Of a stretch of 64,000 nucleotides of DNA, positions 1 to 11,870 are shown one piece after another. The translations under genes were made by a program, and so were the position numbers. Source of the DNA: Thinopyrum elongatum (Eukaryota > Streptophyta > Magnoliopsida > Poales > Poaceae). The notes beneath the pieces were generated by a model. The model made no database searches and was not told where the DNA came from. It saw nothing but the letters and a program-made list of their open reading frames with translations. The stretch is from positions 320,682,929 through 320,746,928 of the forward strand of contig CM022301.1 of assembly GCA_011799875.1 (NCBI GenBank). Reading direction: 5' to 3'. The first letter of the stretch is position 1. Every line of letters starts with the position of its first letter.

Positions 1-237
1 TCCGGTCGAGCTGGCGCCACTCCTCGGCTATGACCAGCGACTCGGCCAATCTGGTGCCGGCTTGAGCGCACTCTAGGGATTTTCGGTAGTCGCAGACGAC
101 GGTGATGAGGCCCTTGGGTCCCGGCAGCTTCATATTCAGGTAGGCGTATTGGGGGACCGCCATGAATTTGGCGAGCGCAGGCCGGCCCAGCAGCGCGTGG
201 TATGCGCTGGACAGATCCACCACCTCGAACAAGTAGG
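1..237 (-). pseudogene. Tat element A: retropepsin-region fragment
   Basis: The minus strand encodes residues matching the segment just after the protease active site in the second Tat element, including the shared words HALLGRPALAKFMAVP-like and YLNMKLPGPKG-like. The fragment is cut at about 237, where Athila-like sequence begins, and is open at the window edge. It is a remnant of a polyprotein, not a free gene. The long minus-strand reading frame that runs from the Athila gag into this piece is a chance fusion across the junction. Confidence 0.7.
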
Positions 238-1857
238 AGGCACAGCAATAGAAGCAAGACCAATTATTTCATCCTTACTAGGCAATTCTTTTTTATGAGG
301 TTTTCTACTAAACTTGGAAAAGTTAAACTCATGAGACTTATCACCAAAGCTGACACCGACAGTTTGTTTCTTACAATCTATTCTAGCATTAACGGTGTTC
401 AAAAAGGGTCTACCAAAGATAATGGGCCAAAAATCATCTTGCGGGGAACCAAGAACAAGAAAATCAGTAGGATATTTTATTTTCCCACACAAGACTTCAA
501 CATCTCTAACAATCCCGATTGGTGATTTGGTATCTCTATTAGCAAGCTTAATAGTAACATCTATGTCTTCTATCTCTGTGGGTGCTATGTCATTCATAAT
601 TTCTTGATATAAGGTAAAGGGAATAGCACTCACGCTAGCACCTATGTCACATAAACCATGATAACAGTGATCTCCTATTTTAACTGAGACAACGGGCATA
701 CCAACAATGGGTCTATGATTATCTGTTTTATCAGGTTTGACAATTCTAGTAGCTTCATTACAGAAGTAGATAACATGCCCATCTATATTTTCTTCCAGGA
801 GACCTTTAACCATAGTAACACTAGGTTCTACTTTAATTTGTTCATCAGGTTTAGGTGTTCTAATATAACTCTTGTTGACCACAGTTGAAACCTTAGCATG
901 TTCCTTTATCCTAACAGGGAAAAGTGGTTTCTCAATATAAGCAGTAGGAATAACTGGATCAACATTATAAACAATAGTTTCCTCTTTAGCTGGTACCGGT
1001 TCTTTAACTTCCTTTTTAATAGGTGGGTGATATTTAAACCACTTCTCCTTAGGGAGATCAACATGAGTAGCAAATGATTCACAGAAGGAGGCTACTATCT
1101 CAGAGTCAAGTCCATATTTAGTGCTAAACTTTTGAAAAGCATCGGTATCCATAAAAGATTTAACACAATCAAACTTAAGCTTAATACCTGACTCTTTACC
1201 TTCGTCGAGTTCCCAATCTTCAGAGTTGCATTTAATTCTTTCCAAAAGATCCCACCTGAATTCAATGGCCTTCTTCATAAAGGAACCAGTACAAGAAGTA
1301 TCAAGCATGGATTGATCATCACGAGAAAGCCGAGCATAAAAATTCTGAATAATGATTTCTCTTGAGAGCTCATGATTGGGGCATGAATATAACATTGACT
1401 TAAGCCTCCCCCAAGCTAGAGTGATACTTTCTCCTTCACGAGGCCAAAAATTATATATATAATTCCGATCACGATGAACTAGATGCATAGGATAATTTTT
1501 TTGGTGAAACTCCAATTTCAATCGATTCCAATTCCAAGATCCAATATCATCGCATAGCCTGTACCATGCCAATGCCTTTCCCTTCAAAGATAAAGGGAAA
1601 ACCTTCTTCTTAACTTCATCTCCGGGTAAACCTGCAAGCTTAAACAATCCATAAATTTCTTCCACATATATTAAGTGCATATCAGGATGTTCGGTTCCAT
1701 CTCCTGCATAAGGATTAGCTAGCAGTTGTTCTATCATACCCGAAGGAATTTCATATTCAATATTTTCAGTAGGTGCAGTAGGTCGAGGGGTATTTAATTG
1801 TGGCTCCGGTCGAGGTGAAGATACCCCGAACAAACCCCTCAAAGGATTGTTTTCCAT
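238..1857 (-). pseudogene. Athila-like gag and protease-region frame, 3' truncated
   Basis: The frame starts at an ATG at 1857 (MENNPLRGLFG). It carries a retrotransposon gag domain in the N-terminal half, with the FPLSLKGKALAWYR and YNFWPREGESITLAWGR blocks typical of this group. A retropepsin-like segment follows with DIGASVSAIP near residue 410 and IIFGRPFLNT about 70 residues later. The usual active-site triplet is DTG, DSG or DLG; DIG here is a variant. No CCHC zinc knuckle is seen. The true sequence ends at about 238, where Tat element A resumes in another frame. There are no internal stops up to the truncation, so this remnant is less decayed than its host. Confidence 0.75.
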
Positions 1858-1934
1858 AGTAACAAGTGACAATAAATTTCAGCACGTAGTAATAATTTTT
1901 CCTTACCAATTTCCACTTACCAAGAGCGCTTCAC

Positions 1935-1952
1935 TCCCCGGCAACGGCGCCA
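1935..1952 (-). promoter_or_regulatory. Primer-binding site complementary to plant tRNA-Asp
   Basis: The plus strand reads tccccggcaacggcgcca, which is the 3' end of plant tRNA-Asp including CCA. The site therefore lies on the minus strand, 11 bases after the LTR, and sets the direction of the element. tRNA-Asp priming is known for Athila-type elements. Confidence 0.85.
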
Positions 1953-1963
1953 TAAAATAGCCT

Positions 1964-3488
1964 TGATGACCCACAAGTATATGGGATCAATTGTAGCCTT
2001 TTCGATAAGTAAGAGTGTCGAACCCAACGAGGAGCAGAAGGAAATGACAAGTGGTTTTCAGCAAGGTAATGTCTGCAAGTATTGAAATTGTAAGTAGCAG
2101 AGTAGTTTGATAGCAAGATAATTTGTAACGAGCAAGTAACGGTAGTAGTAATAAAAGTGCAGCAAGGTAGCCCAATCCTTTTGAGGCAAAGGACAGGCCA
2201 AAACGGTCTCTTATAATAAGCAAAGCGTTCTTGAGGGTACACGGGAATTTCATCTAGTCACTTTCATCATGTTGGTTCGATTCGTGTTCGCTACTTTGAT
2301 AATTTGATATGTGGGTGGACCGGTGCTTAGGTGCTGTTCTTACTTGAACAAACCTCCTACTTATGATTAACCCCCTCGCAAGCATCCGCAACTACGAGAA
2401 AAGTATTAAGAATAAATTCTAACCATAGCATTAAACTTTTGGATCCAATCGGTCCCTTACGGAATAGCGCATAAACTAGGGTTTAAGCTTCTGTCACTCT
2501 CGCAACCCATCATCTAATAACTACTCCACAATGCATTCCCTTAGGCCCAAATATGGTGAAGTGTCATGTAGTCGACGTTCACATGACACCACTAAGGGAA
2601 TCACAACATACACACTATCAAAATATCGAACACATATCAAGTTCACATGATTACTTGCAACATGATTTCTCCCGTGACCTCAAGAACAAAAGTAACTACT
2701 CACAAATGATAATCATGCTCAAGATCAGAGGGGTATTAAATAGCATATTGGATCTGAACATATAAACTTCCACCAAATAAACCATATAGTAATCAACAAC
2801 AAGATGTAATCAACACTACTAGTCACCCACAAGCACCAATCTATAGTTCCGGTACAAAGATTGAACACAAGAGATGAACTAGGGTTTGAGAGGAGATGGT
2901 GCTGTTGAAGATGTTGATGGAGATTGCCCCCCCCCCCCCCAAGATGGGAGAGTTGTTGGTGATGATGATGACGATGATTTCCCCCTCCGGGAGGGAAGTT
3001 CCCCCGGCGGAATCGCTCCGCCGGAGGGCAAAAGTGCTCCTGCCCAAGTTCCGCCTCGAGATAGCGGCGCTACGTCCCGAAAGTCCTCTCCTTATTTTTT
3101 CTAGGTCAAAATGACTTATATACCAGAAGATGGGCACCAGAGGTGGGCCGAGGGGAGCACAACCCACCAGGGCGCGCTTGGGCTCCCTGGCATGCCCAGG
3201 TGGGTTGTGCCCACCTGGTGGGCCCCCTCTAGTACTTATTGGCTCCAATATTCCTCATTTATTCCATAAAAAATCTCCGTGAAGTTTCAGCTCATTTGGA
3301 GTTGTGCAGAATAGGTAGCCTGACATAGCTTTTTCAGGTCCAGATTTCCAGCTGTCGAAATTCTCCCTCTTTGTGTATACCTTGCATATTATGAGAGAAA
3401 AGGCATTAGAATTATTCCAAAAAGCATTATTATGCATAAAAACATCATAAATAATAGTAGGAAAACATGATGCAAAATGGACGTATCA
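1964..3488 (-). repeat. 5' LTR of the Athila-like element
   Basis: This 1525-base LTR is bounded by TG at the minus-strand start (3488) and CA at the end (1964). A TATA-like run lies near 3115-3122 on the minus strand. A run of 12 C residues (plus strand, about 2929-2940) lies downstream of it. The 3' boundary is fixed by the primer-binding site 11 bases further on. Confidence 0.8.
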
Positions 3489-5815
3489 GCTGTTGCCGCC
3501 GTCAATGAGGACTCGCGAGAACTTGCAGGTGCACCTGGCGGCGACTATGGTAGTGTCGAGGATGAGGGCGTAGCCACCCAGGTTGGGCATGACGGCCGGG
3601 TGGTCCTCCCGGGTCCAGCTGATCGGGCGCTCCGACCAGTGCATGTATTCCAGCACAGTCGGGACAGCGGTGTTCACTTCCTGCCGGAGCAGGCGCTTGC
3701 TACGCTTGTCGTCATCGAGGCTGGTGAAGACTACGTAGCTCGCGTTCTGGTTGGGGAAGACATCATCGCGCATCGCGCCGTTTGCCAGGGGAGGGGGAGG
3801 AGGCGGAGGCGGCTGCCCCGCACCCGGAGCCGGAGCTGGAGGTGGCGGGATGTCGCCCCTCATAATGCGCTTGGTGATGGCGCACTGCCGGAGCATGTGC
3901 GTGGACGGCCTCGCGCTGCTGTGGTGCTTGCAGGGAGCGTCGAGCATCTCCTCGAAGCTCATGGCAGGTTGCCACGCTGTCTTGCCTGCTTGCCGGCGCT
4001 TGCCGGTCAGCTCGGCCGCGGGTGCCTGCTCGGCGGCCGCGACGAGGCGGTTGTCGTAGCGTGGGGCCTGCTGATCGGCGTTGCGCTTGTTGTTTTGCTG
4101 GTGGCTACTCTCGCTAGTCGGCTTGGCGGGTGGCGCCGGCAACGCTTTGCCAGCTTCATCCAGCACCACCTGGATCTGCATGGCGGAGTCGGCGTTGGCG
4201 TACTTGTCCGTGATGACCATGAGTGCGGCCATGGTGGTTGGCTCGAAGCGCAGGAGCTTGTGCTTGAGGAGGGTGCCATCCCGGCAGCCGCTCACGAAGT
4301 ACTGAATGGCCTGGACCTCATGGACGCCCTCACAGCTGTTCCGGAGCTCAGTCCAGCGTGCGAGGTACTCGCAGCCGGTTTCAGCCGGCCCCTGCACACA
4401 CATGGCGAGCTGGCTGGGACGGCCGGGACGCTTGTAGGTGCCGGTGATGTTGCGCATGAAGGCCTACTCGAAGTCAACCCACGCGTTGATGCTGCTGACG
4501 GGCAGACTGTTGAGCCATGTCTGGGCCGAACCCAGGAGCATGAGCGGGGCGTAGCGCACGACAAGGCGGCGATTGCCGCCCGCGATGCCGATGGCGGTGG
4601 TGTAGTCGATGAGCCAGTCCTCCGGCTTGACAGTGCCGTTGTACTTGGGGGTGTCGCGGGGGAGCGTGAACCCTTTGTAGAAGGGTTCATCCCGGATGCG
4701 TGGCCCGAAGAAAGCCGGCCGGCAGTGTTGTCTTCCTCCAGCTCGAGGGAGAGGGCGAGCTGATCGAGGCGGTGGCGAGCGTCGGTGTCGTCGATGGCGC
4801 GCGGACCCAGCCGGCCTGCGACTGGGCCATGGGGGGCCGGGTTGGCCGAAGCCGGGTTGCCACGCCGGTCGGATGGCAGGGGAGGGTCTTGCTGGCGCCG
4901 GTCTACGGCAGCCGGCTCGTCGCCCAAGCCGTCACCGGCCGTCGCGGCGCGGTTGTGCCGGGTTCTCGTCTGGCCGGAGTGGGCCTCGGTCGGGCGCGGG
5001 GAAGACACCGTGTTCCGCTGCTCGGGGTCCTTGGAGCGGCGCGAGCCGGATGCGGCGGGGCGGTCGAGGCGGTCTTGCTGCGCATTCGTGGCGTCGAGAA
5101 GCTCGGCCATGCGCTGCAGGCGCTCCTGCAGCTCCTCACTCTGCAGCTGCTCCATGCCGACGGCGGCCGCCTGCGCGGCGCGCATGTTCTTGATGGGAGT
5201 GTCGTAGACGGGTGGGACCACCCCCAGCGCGTGGCCGATAGCGGCGCCACGGTTCCGCACTTCGGCATCTCGGCTGGGTTCAGCCGCGGCCGGCGTGAAG
5301 CTGTACGTGGCCTCGCGCTCCCGCTGGGCGGACTCCAACCGGCGCTGCATAGCAGCGAGCGTCGAGGCCTCATCCAGCAGGCGCTTGCGTTCCTCCTCGA
5401 GCCGGGTCCGTGCCTCTGCGGCATTGGCGGCGTTGATGTCGGTGGCGATGGGGACATTGAGGTTCTGCACCGTGGTGCACAGCGGGTCGGACCGGCCGGC
5501 GCGTGCAGCTACGGCCTGGGCAGCCTTCCGGCCGGCGCTGGATGAGCCGGAGTCGGAGCCGGTGACGAGCACCTCTGCCCTGGTGCAGAGATCCGCCACC
5601 CCGGCGGAGATGTCGTCGCCGAGGGGAACGAGCGAGTCGGTGACGTCGAGCACCCCGCTGGGGTACTCATCAGCCGCGGACACATCAGAGATGCGCAGCG
5701 CGGCAAAGGAGGCGGTGAGCAGGTCGATGACGTCGGCCATCGGCGCACCGGGCGCAGGGAACGCGCAGTGCGCGATGGGCTCACCGGAGTCGATGAAGGG
5801 CCCTGTCTGGAACAT
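3489..5815 (-). pseudogene. Tat element A gag, disabled
   Basis: The reading frame opens with an ATG at 5815 (MFQTGPFIDSG), 25 bases after the primer-binding site, and encodes an alanine/arginine-rich N-terminal region with a coiled-coil-like stretch. A frameshift near 4,700 moves the downstream core into another frame, and an in-frame TAG lies near 4,463. From 4457 to 3489 the frame carries the retrotransposon gag core (WTELRNSCEGVHEVQAIQYF), then a proline-rich segment, and ends at the nested insertion just before the protease active site. The same core occurs in the second Tat element at 29,186-28,569. Capsid function is inferred from the family. Confidence 0.75.
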
Positions 5816-5839
5816 GTCTCCGGCCGGGACCTCGAGCTA

Positions 5840-5856
5840 CCCCACGGTGGGCGCCA
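5840..5856 (-). promoter_or_regulatory. Primer-binding site of Tat element A
   Basis: The plus strand reads ccccacggtgggcgcca, ending in CCA two bases before the LTR. The same site with one change (ct for cc) is at the matching place in the second Tat element (about 30,561-30,577). I did not assign the tRNA. Confidence 0.65.
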
Positions 5857-5858
5857 AC

Positions 5859-6794
5859 TGTCGTGGTGGGCGCACGGCAGATGCCAAAGGATGGCTAAAG
5901 AGAGGGACAGGCTCGAGGGCACCGGTGGGCTCCAGAGGCGAGGTCGGTATGAGCGAGCGAGGGACGCAAGACATACCCAGGTTCGGGGTTCCCCGGAGAG
6001 ATAACACCCCTAGTCCTGCCAAGTGTGGTTTATATGTGGGTGGTACAAGCTTGCTCCTAGAGCTGTGTTGGGGAGGGAGGAAGACAGGCCAGAGCATAGG
6101 CTGTTCCCTCTCCTAGTATGCGTGTGTATTCTACTGAGGGTCTGATCGATTGTGAACCCCCCTGCATGGAGGCCTCCTGGGGGGTTTTATAGGTCAACCA
6201 CCCAGGGTTACAATGGTAAAGTTACATGGGCGCGGGGCCAGGATGTCAGCGTCTGGGAAGCCGGTGCTGGGGCCCGCCGGGTACCAGGGTACGCCGGGTT
6301 CTCCGGGCGCGGACCCCGCACGCCAGAGGGCACTGTTCTCCATCTTGTCGTGCGTCACGGAGTGGTTGGGCCGGCTCGGCTATAGTGGCGCGTCGCCTGG
6401 TCGCCATCGGCTTGCGTCAGCAGGACGAGGGATGTACTGTAGCCATGCCGGCCCCGGTCAGCGAAGTAGGTGGGCCACTGTTGCCACGCTCCTGTCGGTC
6501 AGCGGGGTTGGTGGGCCACTGTGGCCATGCTCATCCCTTCATGGGGACTTGTTCCGTCATACGCCCTGGATGGGACGGGAGCTGACCCGCGGCCGGGTTG
6601 AGGGGCGCACCGTGGTTGCGCTTGCTTGTTAAAGAAGTCTTTGACTTGCCAGGTCCGGCCGGCATGCGCCAGCGGGACTTGGCCGGGTTGAGGAACCCAG
6701 CCAAGGGCAAGCCGGATTGAGGGGCGTTGCTGGCCCTGAAGTTTTTGAAAAGGGTCCGGGTTCCGTTGCCTGCCCGGGGTTCATCCCCCCGACA
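5859..6794 (-). repeat. 5' LTR of Tat element A
   Basis: This 936-base LTR starts TGTCGGGGGG on the minus strand at 6794 and ends CCACGACA at 5859. A TATA box (TATAAAAC, minus strand) lies at 6184-6191, the same place as in the LTRs of the second Tat element. The following bases (6795-6799, gccga) would be its target duplication, but the partner lies outside the window. Confidence 0.8.
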
Positions 6795-8083
6795 GCCGAG
6801 GAGTCACAAGCCTGCCAGGCACGCCCCTGGGGGGGCACCCTGAGGGCTTGTGGGCCCCTCGGGGGTCTCTTAACCCTAATTCTTGCTCTATAAATTCCCA
6901 AATATTCCCAAACCACCAGAAGCGTTCACCAAAATACTTTTCCGCCGCCGCAAGCCTCTGTTCCCGTGAGATCCCATCTTGGGGCCTTTTCCGGCACCCT
7001 GTCAGAGGGGGATTCAATCACGGAGGGCCTCTACATCAACCTTGCTGCCCTTTCGATGATGCACAACAGACCTACGGGTCCATAGCTAGTAGCTAGATGG
7101 CTTCTTCTCTCTCTTTGATCTTCAATACAATGTTCTCCTCGATGTTCTTGGAGATCTATTCGATGTAATACTTTTTTGCGGTGTGTTTGTTGAGATCCGA
7201 TGAATTGTGGATTTATGATCAGATTATCTATGAATATTATTTGAGTCTTCTCTGAACTCTTTTATGCATGATTAAGATATCTTTGTATTTCTCTTCGAAC
7301 TATCGGTTTGGTTTGGCCAACTAGAATGGTTTTTCTTGCAATGGGAGATGTGCTTAGTTTTGGGTTCAATCTTGCGGTGTCCTCACCCAGTGACAGAAGG
7401 GGTAGCGAGGCACGTATTGTATTGTTGCCATCAAGGATAAAAAGATGGGGTTTTCATCATATTGTTTGAGTTTATCCCTCTACATCATGTCATCTTACTT
7501 AAAGCGTTGCTCTGTTCTTATGAGCTTAATACTCTAGATGCAGGCAGGAGTCGGTCGATGTGTGGAGTAATAGTAGTAGATGCAGAATCGTTTCGGTCTA
7601 CTTGTCACGGACGTGATGCCTATATTCATAATCATTGCCTTAGATATCGTCATAACTTTACGATTTTCTATGAATTGCTCAACAGTAATTTGTTCACCCA
7701 CCGTATGCTATCTTCAAGAGAGAAGCCTCTAGTGAAACCTATGGCCCCCGGGTCTATTTTTCATCATATATTTTCAGATCTATAAACCAAAAATATCTTT
7801 CTACAATTTATTTGTTTTTTACTTTGTTTTACATTTTAGTAATCTTTTATACCTATCTCTATTAGATCTCACTCTTGTTGAGACCGTGAAGGGATTGACA
7901 ACCCATTTTTCGCGTTGAGTGCAAGTGTTTGTTAGTTTGTGCAGGTGCATAGATCGGAGACTTGCTTGTGCCTCCTACTGGATTGATACCTTGGTTCTTA
8001 ACTGAGGGAAATACTTATCTCTACTTTGCTGCATCACCCTTTCCTCTTCAAGGGAAAAATTAACGCAAGCTCAAGAAGTAGCA
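6795..8083 (+). repeat. 3' part of an LTR, truncated by Tat element A
   Basis: From about 6803 to 8083 the sequence aligns along its length with the solo LTR at 8105-9646. Shared landmarks are the TATA box region (ctctataaat near 6890), the gagatcccat block and the same end, GTAGCA. The left part is missing because Tat element A inserted into it. This copy is clearly diverged from its neighbour, so they are separate insertions of one family. Confidence 0.75.
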
Positions 8084-8104
8084 CCGCGCGCGCGTCCAAC
8101 GCGC

Positions 8105-9646
8105 TGATACGTCTCCGACGTATCTATAATTTTTTTATTGTTCCATGCTATTATAGTATCAATCTTGTATGTTTTATATGCAACTTTATGCAATTATATA
8201 TCATTTTTTGGGAGTAACCTATTAACTTAGTTCCCAGTGCCAGTTGCTGTATTTTGCTTTTTTTTGGCTTTTCAGGAAATCAATATAAAAGGGAGTCCAA
8301 AAGGAGAAAAAAATTGGATTAATATTTTCTGGACCAGAAGAGACCCTAGAAGGTTCGGGAGAAGACCAGACGAGCCACGAGGGAGCGAAAAGCTCGGGAG
8401 GCGCGCCCCCAGGCTTGTGGGCCCCTCGTGGCACCTCTTGACCTAATTCCACCTCTATAAATGCTCAAATATTCCCCTGACATTAGAGAGCCACTTGAAA
8501 TATTTTTTTCGCCGCCGCAAGTTTCTGTTCTCGTGAGATCCCATATGGAGGCCATCTCCGGTACTCTGTCGGAGAGGGAATCGATGACGGAGGGGCTCCA
8601 CATCAACCTTGCTACCCTTACGATGATGTGCGAGTAGTTTATCACAGACCTGCGGGTCCATACTTAGTATCTAGATGGCTTCTTCTCTCTCTTTGATCTT
8701 CAATACAATGTTCTCCTTGATGTTCTTGGAGATCTATTCGATGCAATGACTTTTTGCGGTGTGTTTGTTGGGGTCCGATGAATTGTGAGTTTATGGTCAG
8801 ATTATCCATGAGTATTATTTGAGTCTTCTCTGAACTCTTTTATGCATGATTATTATAGCTCTGTATTTCTCGCCGGTCTATTGATTTGGTTTGGCCAACT
8901 AGATTGATTTTTCCTGCAATGGGAGAGGTGCTTTGTGATGGGTTCGATCTTGCGGTGCTCAATCCCAGTGACAGAAAGGGACATGACACGTATTTGTATC
9001 GTTACCATTAAGGATAAAAAGATGGGGTTTATTCATGTGTGAGTTTACTTTGTCTACATCATGTCATCTTGCTTAAGGCATTACTCCGTTATTTATGAAC
9101 TTAATACTCTAGATGCATGCTGGATAGCGATTGATGTGTGGAGTAATAGTAGTAGATGCAGGCAGGAGTCATTCTACTTGTCTCGGACGTGATGCCCATA
9201 TACGTGATCATTGCCTTGGATATCGTCATGATTATTTATTTTTCTATCAATTAACAAACAGTAATTTGTTTACCCACCGTATGCTATTTTCAAGAGAGAA
9301 TCCTCTAGTGAAATCTATGGCCCCCGGTTCTACTTTTATCCTATATTAAAATCCTAAAAATACATTGCTGCAATTTTATTTACCTTATTTTATTTTGTAT
9401 TTTTGTGCTATCTATCTATCATTACACAGTTTAATCTTGCAAATTAACCGTTGAGGGATTGAGAACCCCTAGTTCGCGTTGGGTGCAAGGATTTGTTATT
9501 TTGTGTCAGGTGTTGTTAACGAGGTATTGCGTGGTTCTCCTACTGGATTGATAACATTGGTTCTTAACTGAGGGAAATACTTATCTCTACCGTACTGCAT
9601 CATCATCTCCTCTTGAAGGAAATTCCAACGCAGCTCACAAGTAGCA
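8105..9646 (+). mobile_element. Solo LTR, Sabrina/WHAM-like gypsy family, with perfect 5-bp duplication
   Basis: The LTR of 1542 bases begins TGATACGTCTCCGACG and ends GTAGCA. It is flanked directly by CGCGC on both sides (8100-8104 and 9647-9651), the 5-bp duplication of an integrase-made insertion. A TATA box lies at 8456-8463. No internal region or second LTR is present, so it is a solo LTR left by recombination between two LTRs. The family name is a tentative recognition from the start sequence. Confidence 0.85.
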
Positions 9647-9651
9647 CGCGC

Positions 9652-10206
9652 CTCTGATGAACAGAGGAAGAAGGCGACCAGGAGGTGGGCGAAAGGCCAA
9701 GGCAGGTGGGTTGGGCCGCACTATGCATCACTTAGGCCCAGTCCACCAGTGATTTTCTTTCCTTTCTTTTTATTCTTTTCTGCTTTCTATTTTAGTCTCT
9801 GATTGGTATTTCTCTTTGCTATTAAATGAATTAGTTGAAACTAATATTTAGCACATAAATACTAGGAAATCCGTTGAGCTAGCACATCAAGTTTCTATTT
9901 ATTTTGAATAGTTTAAATATTTGTTTAAAGTGAAACAGCTCAATTTAATGTTGTTGGTCCTGTTTTAAATAGGTTAGGGGCATTTAAATATTTCAAATGA
10001 TGTTGTTTTCTACATGACAAATACTTAGTGATTATTTGCAACCCAACCTACAATTTTATTTTACCGTTTGAAGAAGTAATAATTTGACTTGCATTTGAAT
10101 TTGAATTTGACTATTTTTTTATCAAGTGGCAACTTGGCTCAGTAAAACATGATGACATGGCATCATTAGCAAGAGATCACTGTAGCATGATTATTCGGGT
10201 GTTACA
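9652..10206 (-). repeat. 5' fragment of a Tekay/Del-like LTR
   Basis: The minus strand at 10206 starts TGTAACACCCGAATAATC, the start typical of Tekay/Del LTRs in grasses. It continues into AT-rich sequence to 9652, where the solo LTR interrupts it. The short stretch 8084-8104 is its continuation on the other side. It is truncated by the older LTR ending at 8083. Confidence 0.5.
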
Positions 10207-11038
10207 TGGATGAGATTTGTTATTTAATCATTGTCAGATTTGTTATGACTTCATCCCTAGTATCCACTATGTTTTGATATTAATGTTGCTATGACTTTGT
10301 TATGCTTAATGCCTATCACTAGGGCCCGAGTGCCATGATTTCAGATCTGACCTTCGTATATTTTCATGAACATAATTGTGTTCTTGATTATATCTGCAAG
10401 TTGTATGCATCAGTTTCGTTCTGAACCCTAGACCCGAAGGTGTCAATAATTGGGATATCAACGGGGATGACTTTGACTTGAGGATTGCATGTATTCACTA
10501 TATGCTAATGCTTTGTTATGATTCTCTATTAAAAGGAGCGTCTTAATTACCCTTAGTTTTCATTAGGACCCCGCTGTAACGGGAGGGTAGGACAAAAGAT
10601 TTTATGCAAGTTCTTATCGCAAGCACGTATGTCTATCTATGGAATGCATGCCTACATATGATTGATGAATGGAGCTAGTTTGTTATCGCTCTAGGTTATG
10701 ACCGTTGCATATTGAATCTCATCCGAGCAACCCCATCGCTTACTCCATGCCTACGCTTTTCCTGCTATTGTTTCCTTTACAACTACTACTACTGCACTGT
10801 GCTACTGCTTTGCAAACTTGTTACTATTGTTTTTACTGTTACTATGTTACTACTACTATCATATTATCGTGCTACTAATAAATTGATGCGAGAATGTTAT
10901 CTCTCATGTGTAGTTGAATTGACAACTCAACTGCTAAAGTTTATAATTATTCTTTGGTTCCCTTTGTGTCAAATCATTAAATTTGGGTTAAAATACTTCC
11001 CTCGAAGACTGTTGTCCGCTTATACTTGTGGGTCATCA
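10207..11038 (+). repeat. 3' part of an Athila-like LTR
   Basis: The segment ends CTTGTGGGTCATCA at 11038, the same end as the Athila-like LTR at 1964-3488. It contains the gaccccgctgtaacgggagggtagg block and a run of tactac triplets. No primer site or coding region follows at 11039, so only the LTR 3' portion is left. Confidence 0.55.
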
Positions 11039-11867
11039 GTTACCAAATATGATGCATGAGAGAGATCACATATGAAATCCTTTGTCGATGAAATTTTAAT
11101 GGCAGTGAAGCCATACACACAACTAGTGTCATTTCCATGCAACGTATATCTTTTCCATTTGGTGGTATCCCTTACACAATGGCAAATCTTGATCCTATAA
11201 AATCTAGAATATCAAATTTAAGACCTTACATTGCACTGCTAGTTGCAATGGCAACCATCTGATCGAAGGGATTACTTGCATGCTATTTTTCTGTGAAAAA
11301 TGTCTGAAGAAAAATCATTAGCCCACATGTCGAAATAATAGAGCTAACATTAACCCAGTTAAGCAATTGTTGTCCGCGCACTCGGGTTGAGATCCTCTAC
11401 AATAACAATAGTGTTATTCTAGACACTCAGCCTGTTGGCCGGTATTCTTCTTACAACCCCGCGAGCTCAATTGGATTCCCTTCTTCACAATTTGATGCGA
11501 CTGATGTTCTCTTTTGATCCTGGTAACCATCTTTTTGATTCAACAACTAGAAAGAAAATAAATATTTGCTGCTTATGCATGTACTACGCCATAAAAGGAG
11601 CATGGTTTGTGGCAGTGTAATTTGTAAGAACCACATTAGTTAGCCTCGAATTCCGGCGAAATAGAAGATCTACGTGACTAAATTTTCCCAATCCATCCCG
11701 AATTTGATGGTTAAACTCTACTGCGGTGACGATACTGTAGATAACTGAAACGAACTAATGTAGTCGTTGAAGCCGACAGATCACACTGTGACTTTGTTAG
11801 ATATAATCGTTTGACAACAGTGACGAGGGAGAGCGAATGAGCATGTAGCGTAGTGGTTGTAGTGACC
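11039..11867. other. No gene or repeat resolved
   Basis: This stretch has moderate AT content and only short frames without recognisable domains. It is probably unique or old decayed sequence; I see nothing to annotate. Confidence 0.4.
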
Positions 11868-11870
11868 TTA

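Larger units (their letters stand above)
238..3488 (-). mobile_element. Athila-like Ty3/gypsy element, truncated, nested in Tat element A
   Basis: On the minus strand the order is a 5' LTR (3488-1964), a tRNA-Asp primer site (1952-1935) and a gag-protease frame (1857 to about 238). Reverse transcriptase, integrase and the 3' LTR are absent, so the element is truncated about 1.6 kb after its 5' LTR. The LTR starts TGATACGTCC and ends GGGTCATCA. No target duplication can be matched because the 3' side is lost together with about 170 bases of host element. The lineage call rests on the tRNA-Asp primer site and the gag type, as in Athila/Sabrina-like Triticeae elements. Confidence 0.8.
1..6794 (-). 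mobile_element. Tat-lineage Ty3/gypsy element A, 5' part, interrupted by a nested insertion
   Basis: Read on the minus strand, the element begins with an LTR at 6794-5859, then a primer-binding site, a gag region (5815 to about 3489) and the start of the protease region (about 237-1), and runs off the left window edge. Bases 1-237 align with 27,850-28,018 of the complete Tat element further right, and 3489-5858 align with about 28,190-30,579. The two pieces are therefore one element split by the insertion at 238-3488. About 170 bases matching 28,019-28,189 are missing at the split. LTR sequence and length (936 bases) differ from the second Tat element, so they are different families of one lineage. 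Confidence 0.85.

Noticed and set aside
136..240. C-terminal tail of the long minus-strand frame joining Athila gag to further sequence
   Set aside because: The tail is Tat element A sequence read in the wrong frame across the nested insertion junction, not a real protein end.
2929..2940. Run of 12 C residues taken as a possible structural signal
   Set aside because: A simple homopolymer inside an LTR, with no partner or repeat arrangement. Similar runs occur in the Tat LTR at 30,924.
3477..4763. 428-residue plus-strand frame over the gag of Tat element A
   Set aside because: It is the GC-rich shadow of gag on the opposite strand. Retrotransposon gag motifs are on the minus strand and this frame has no domain.
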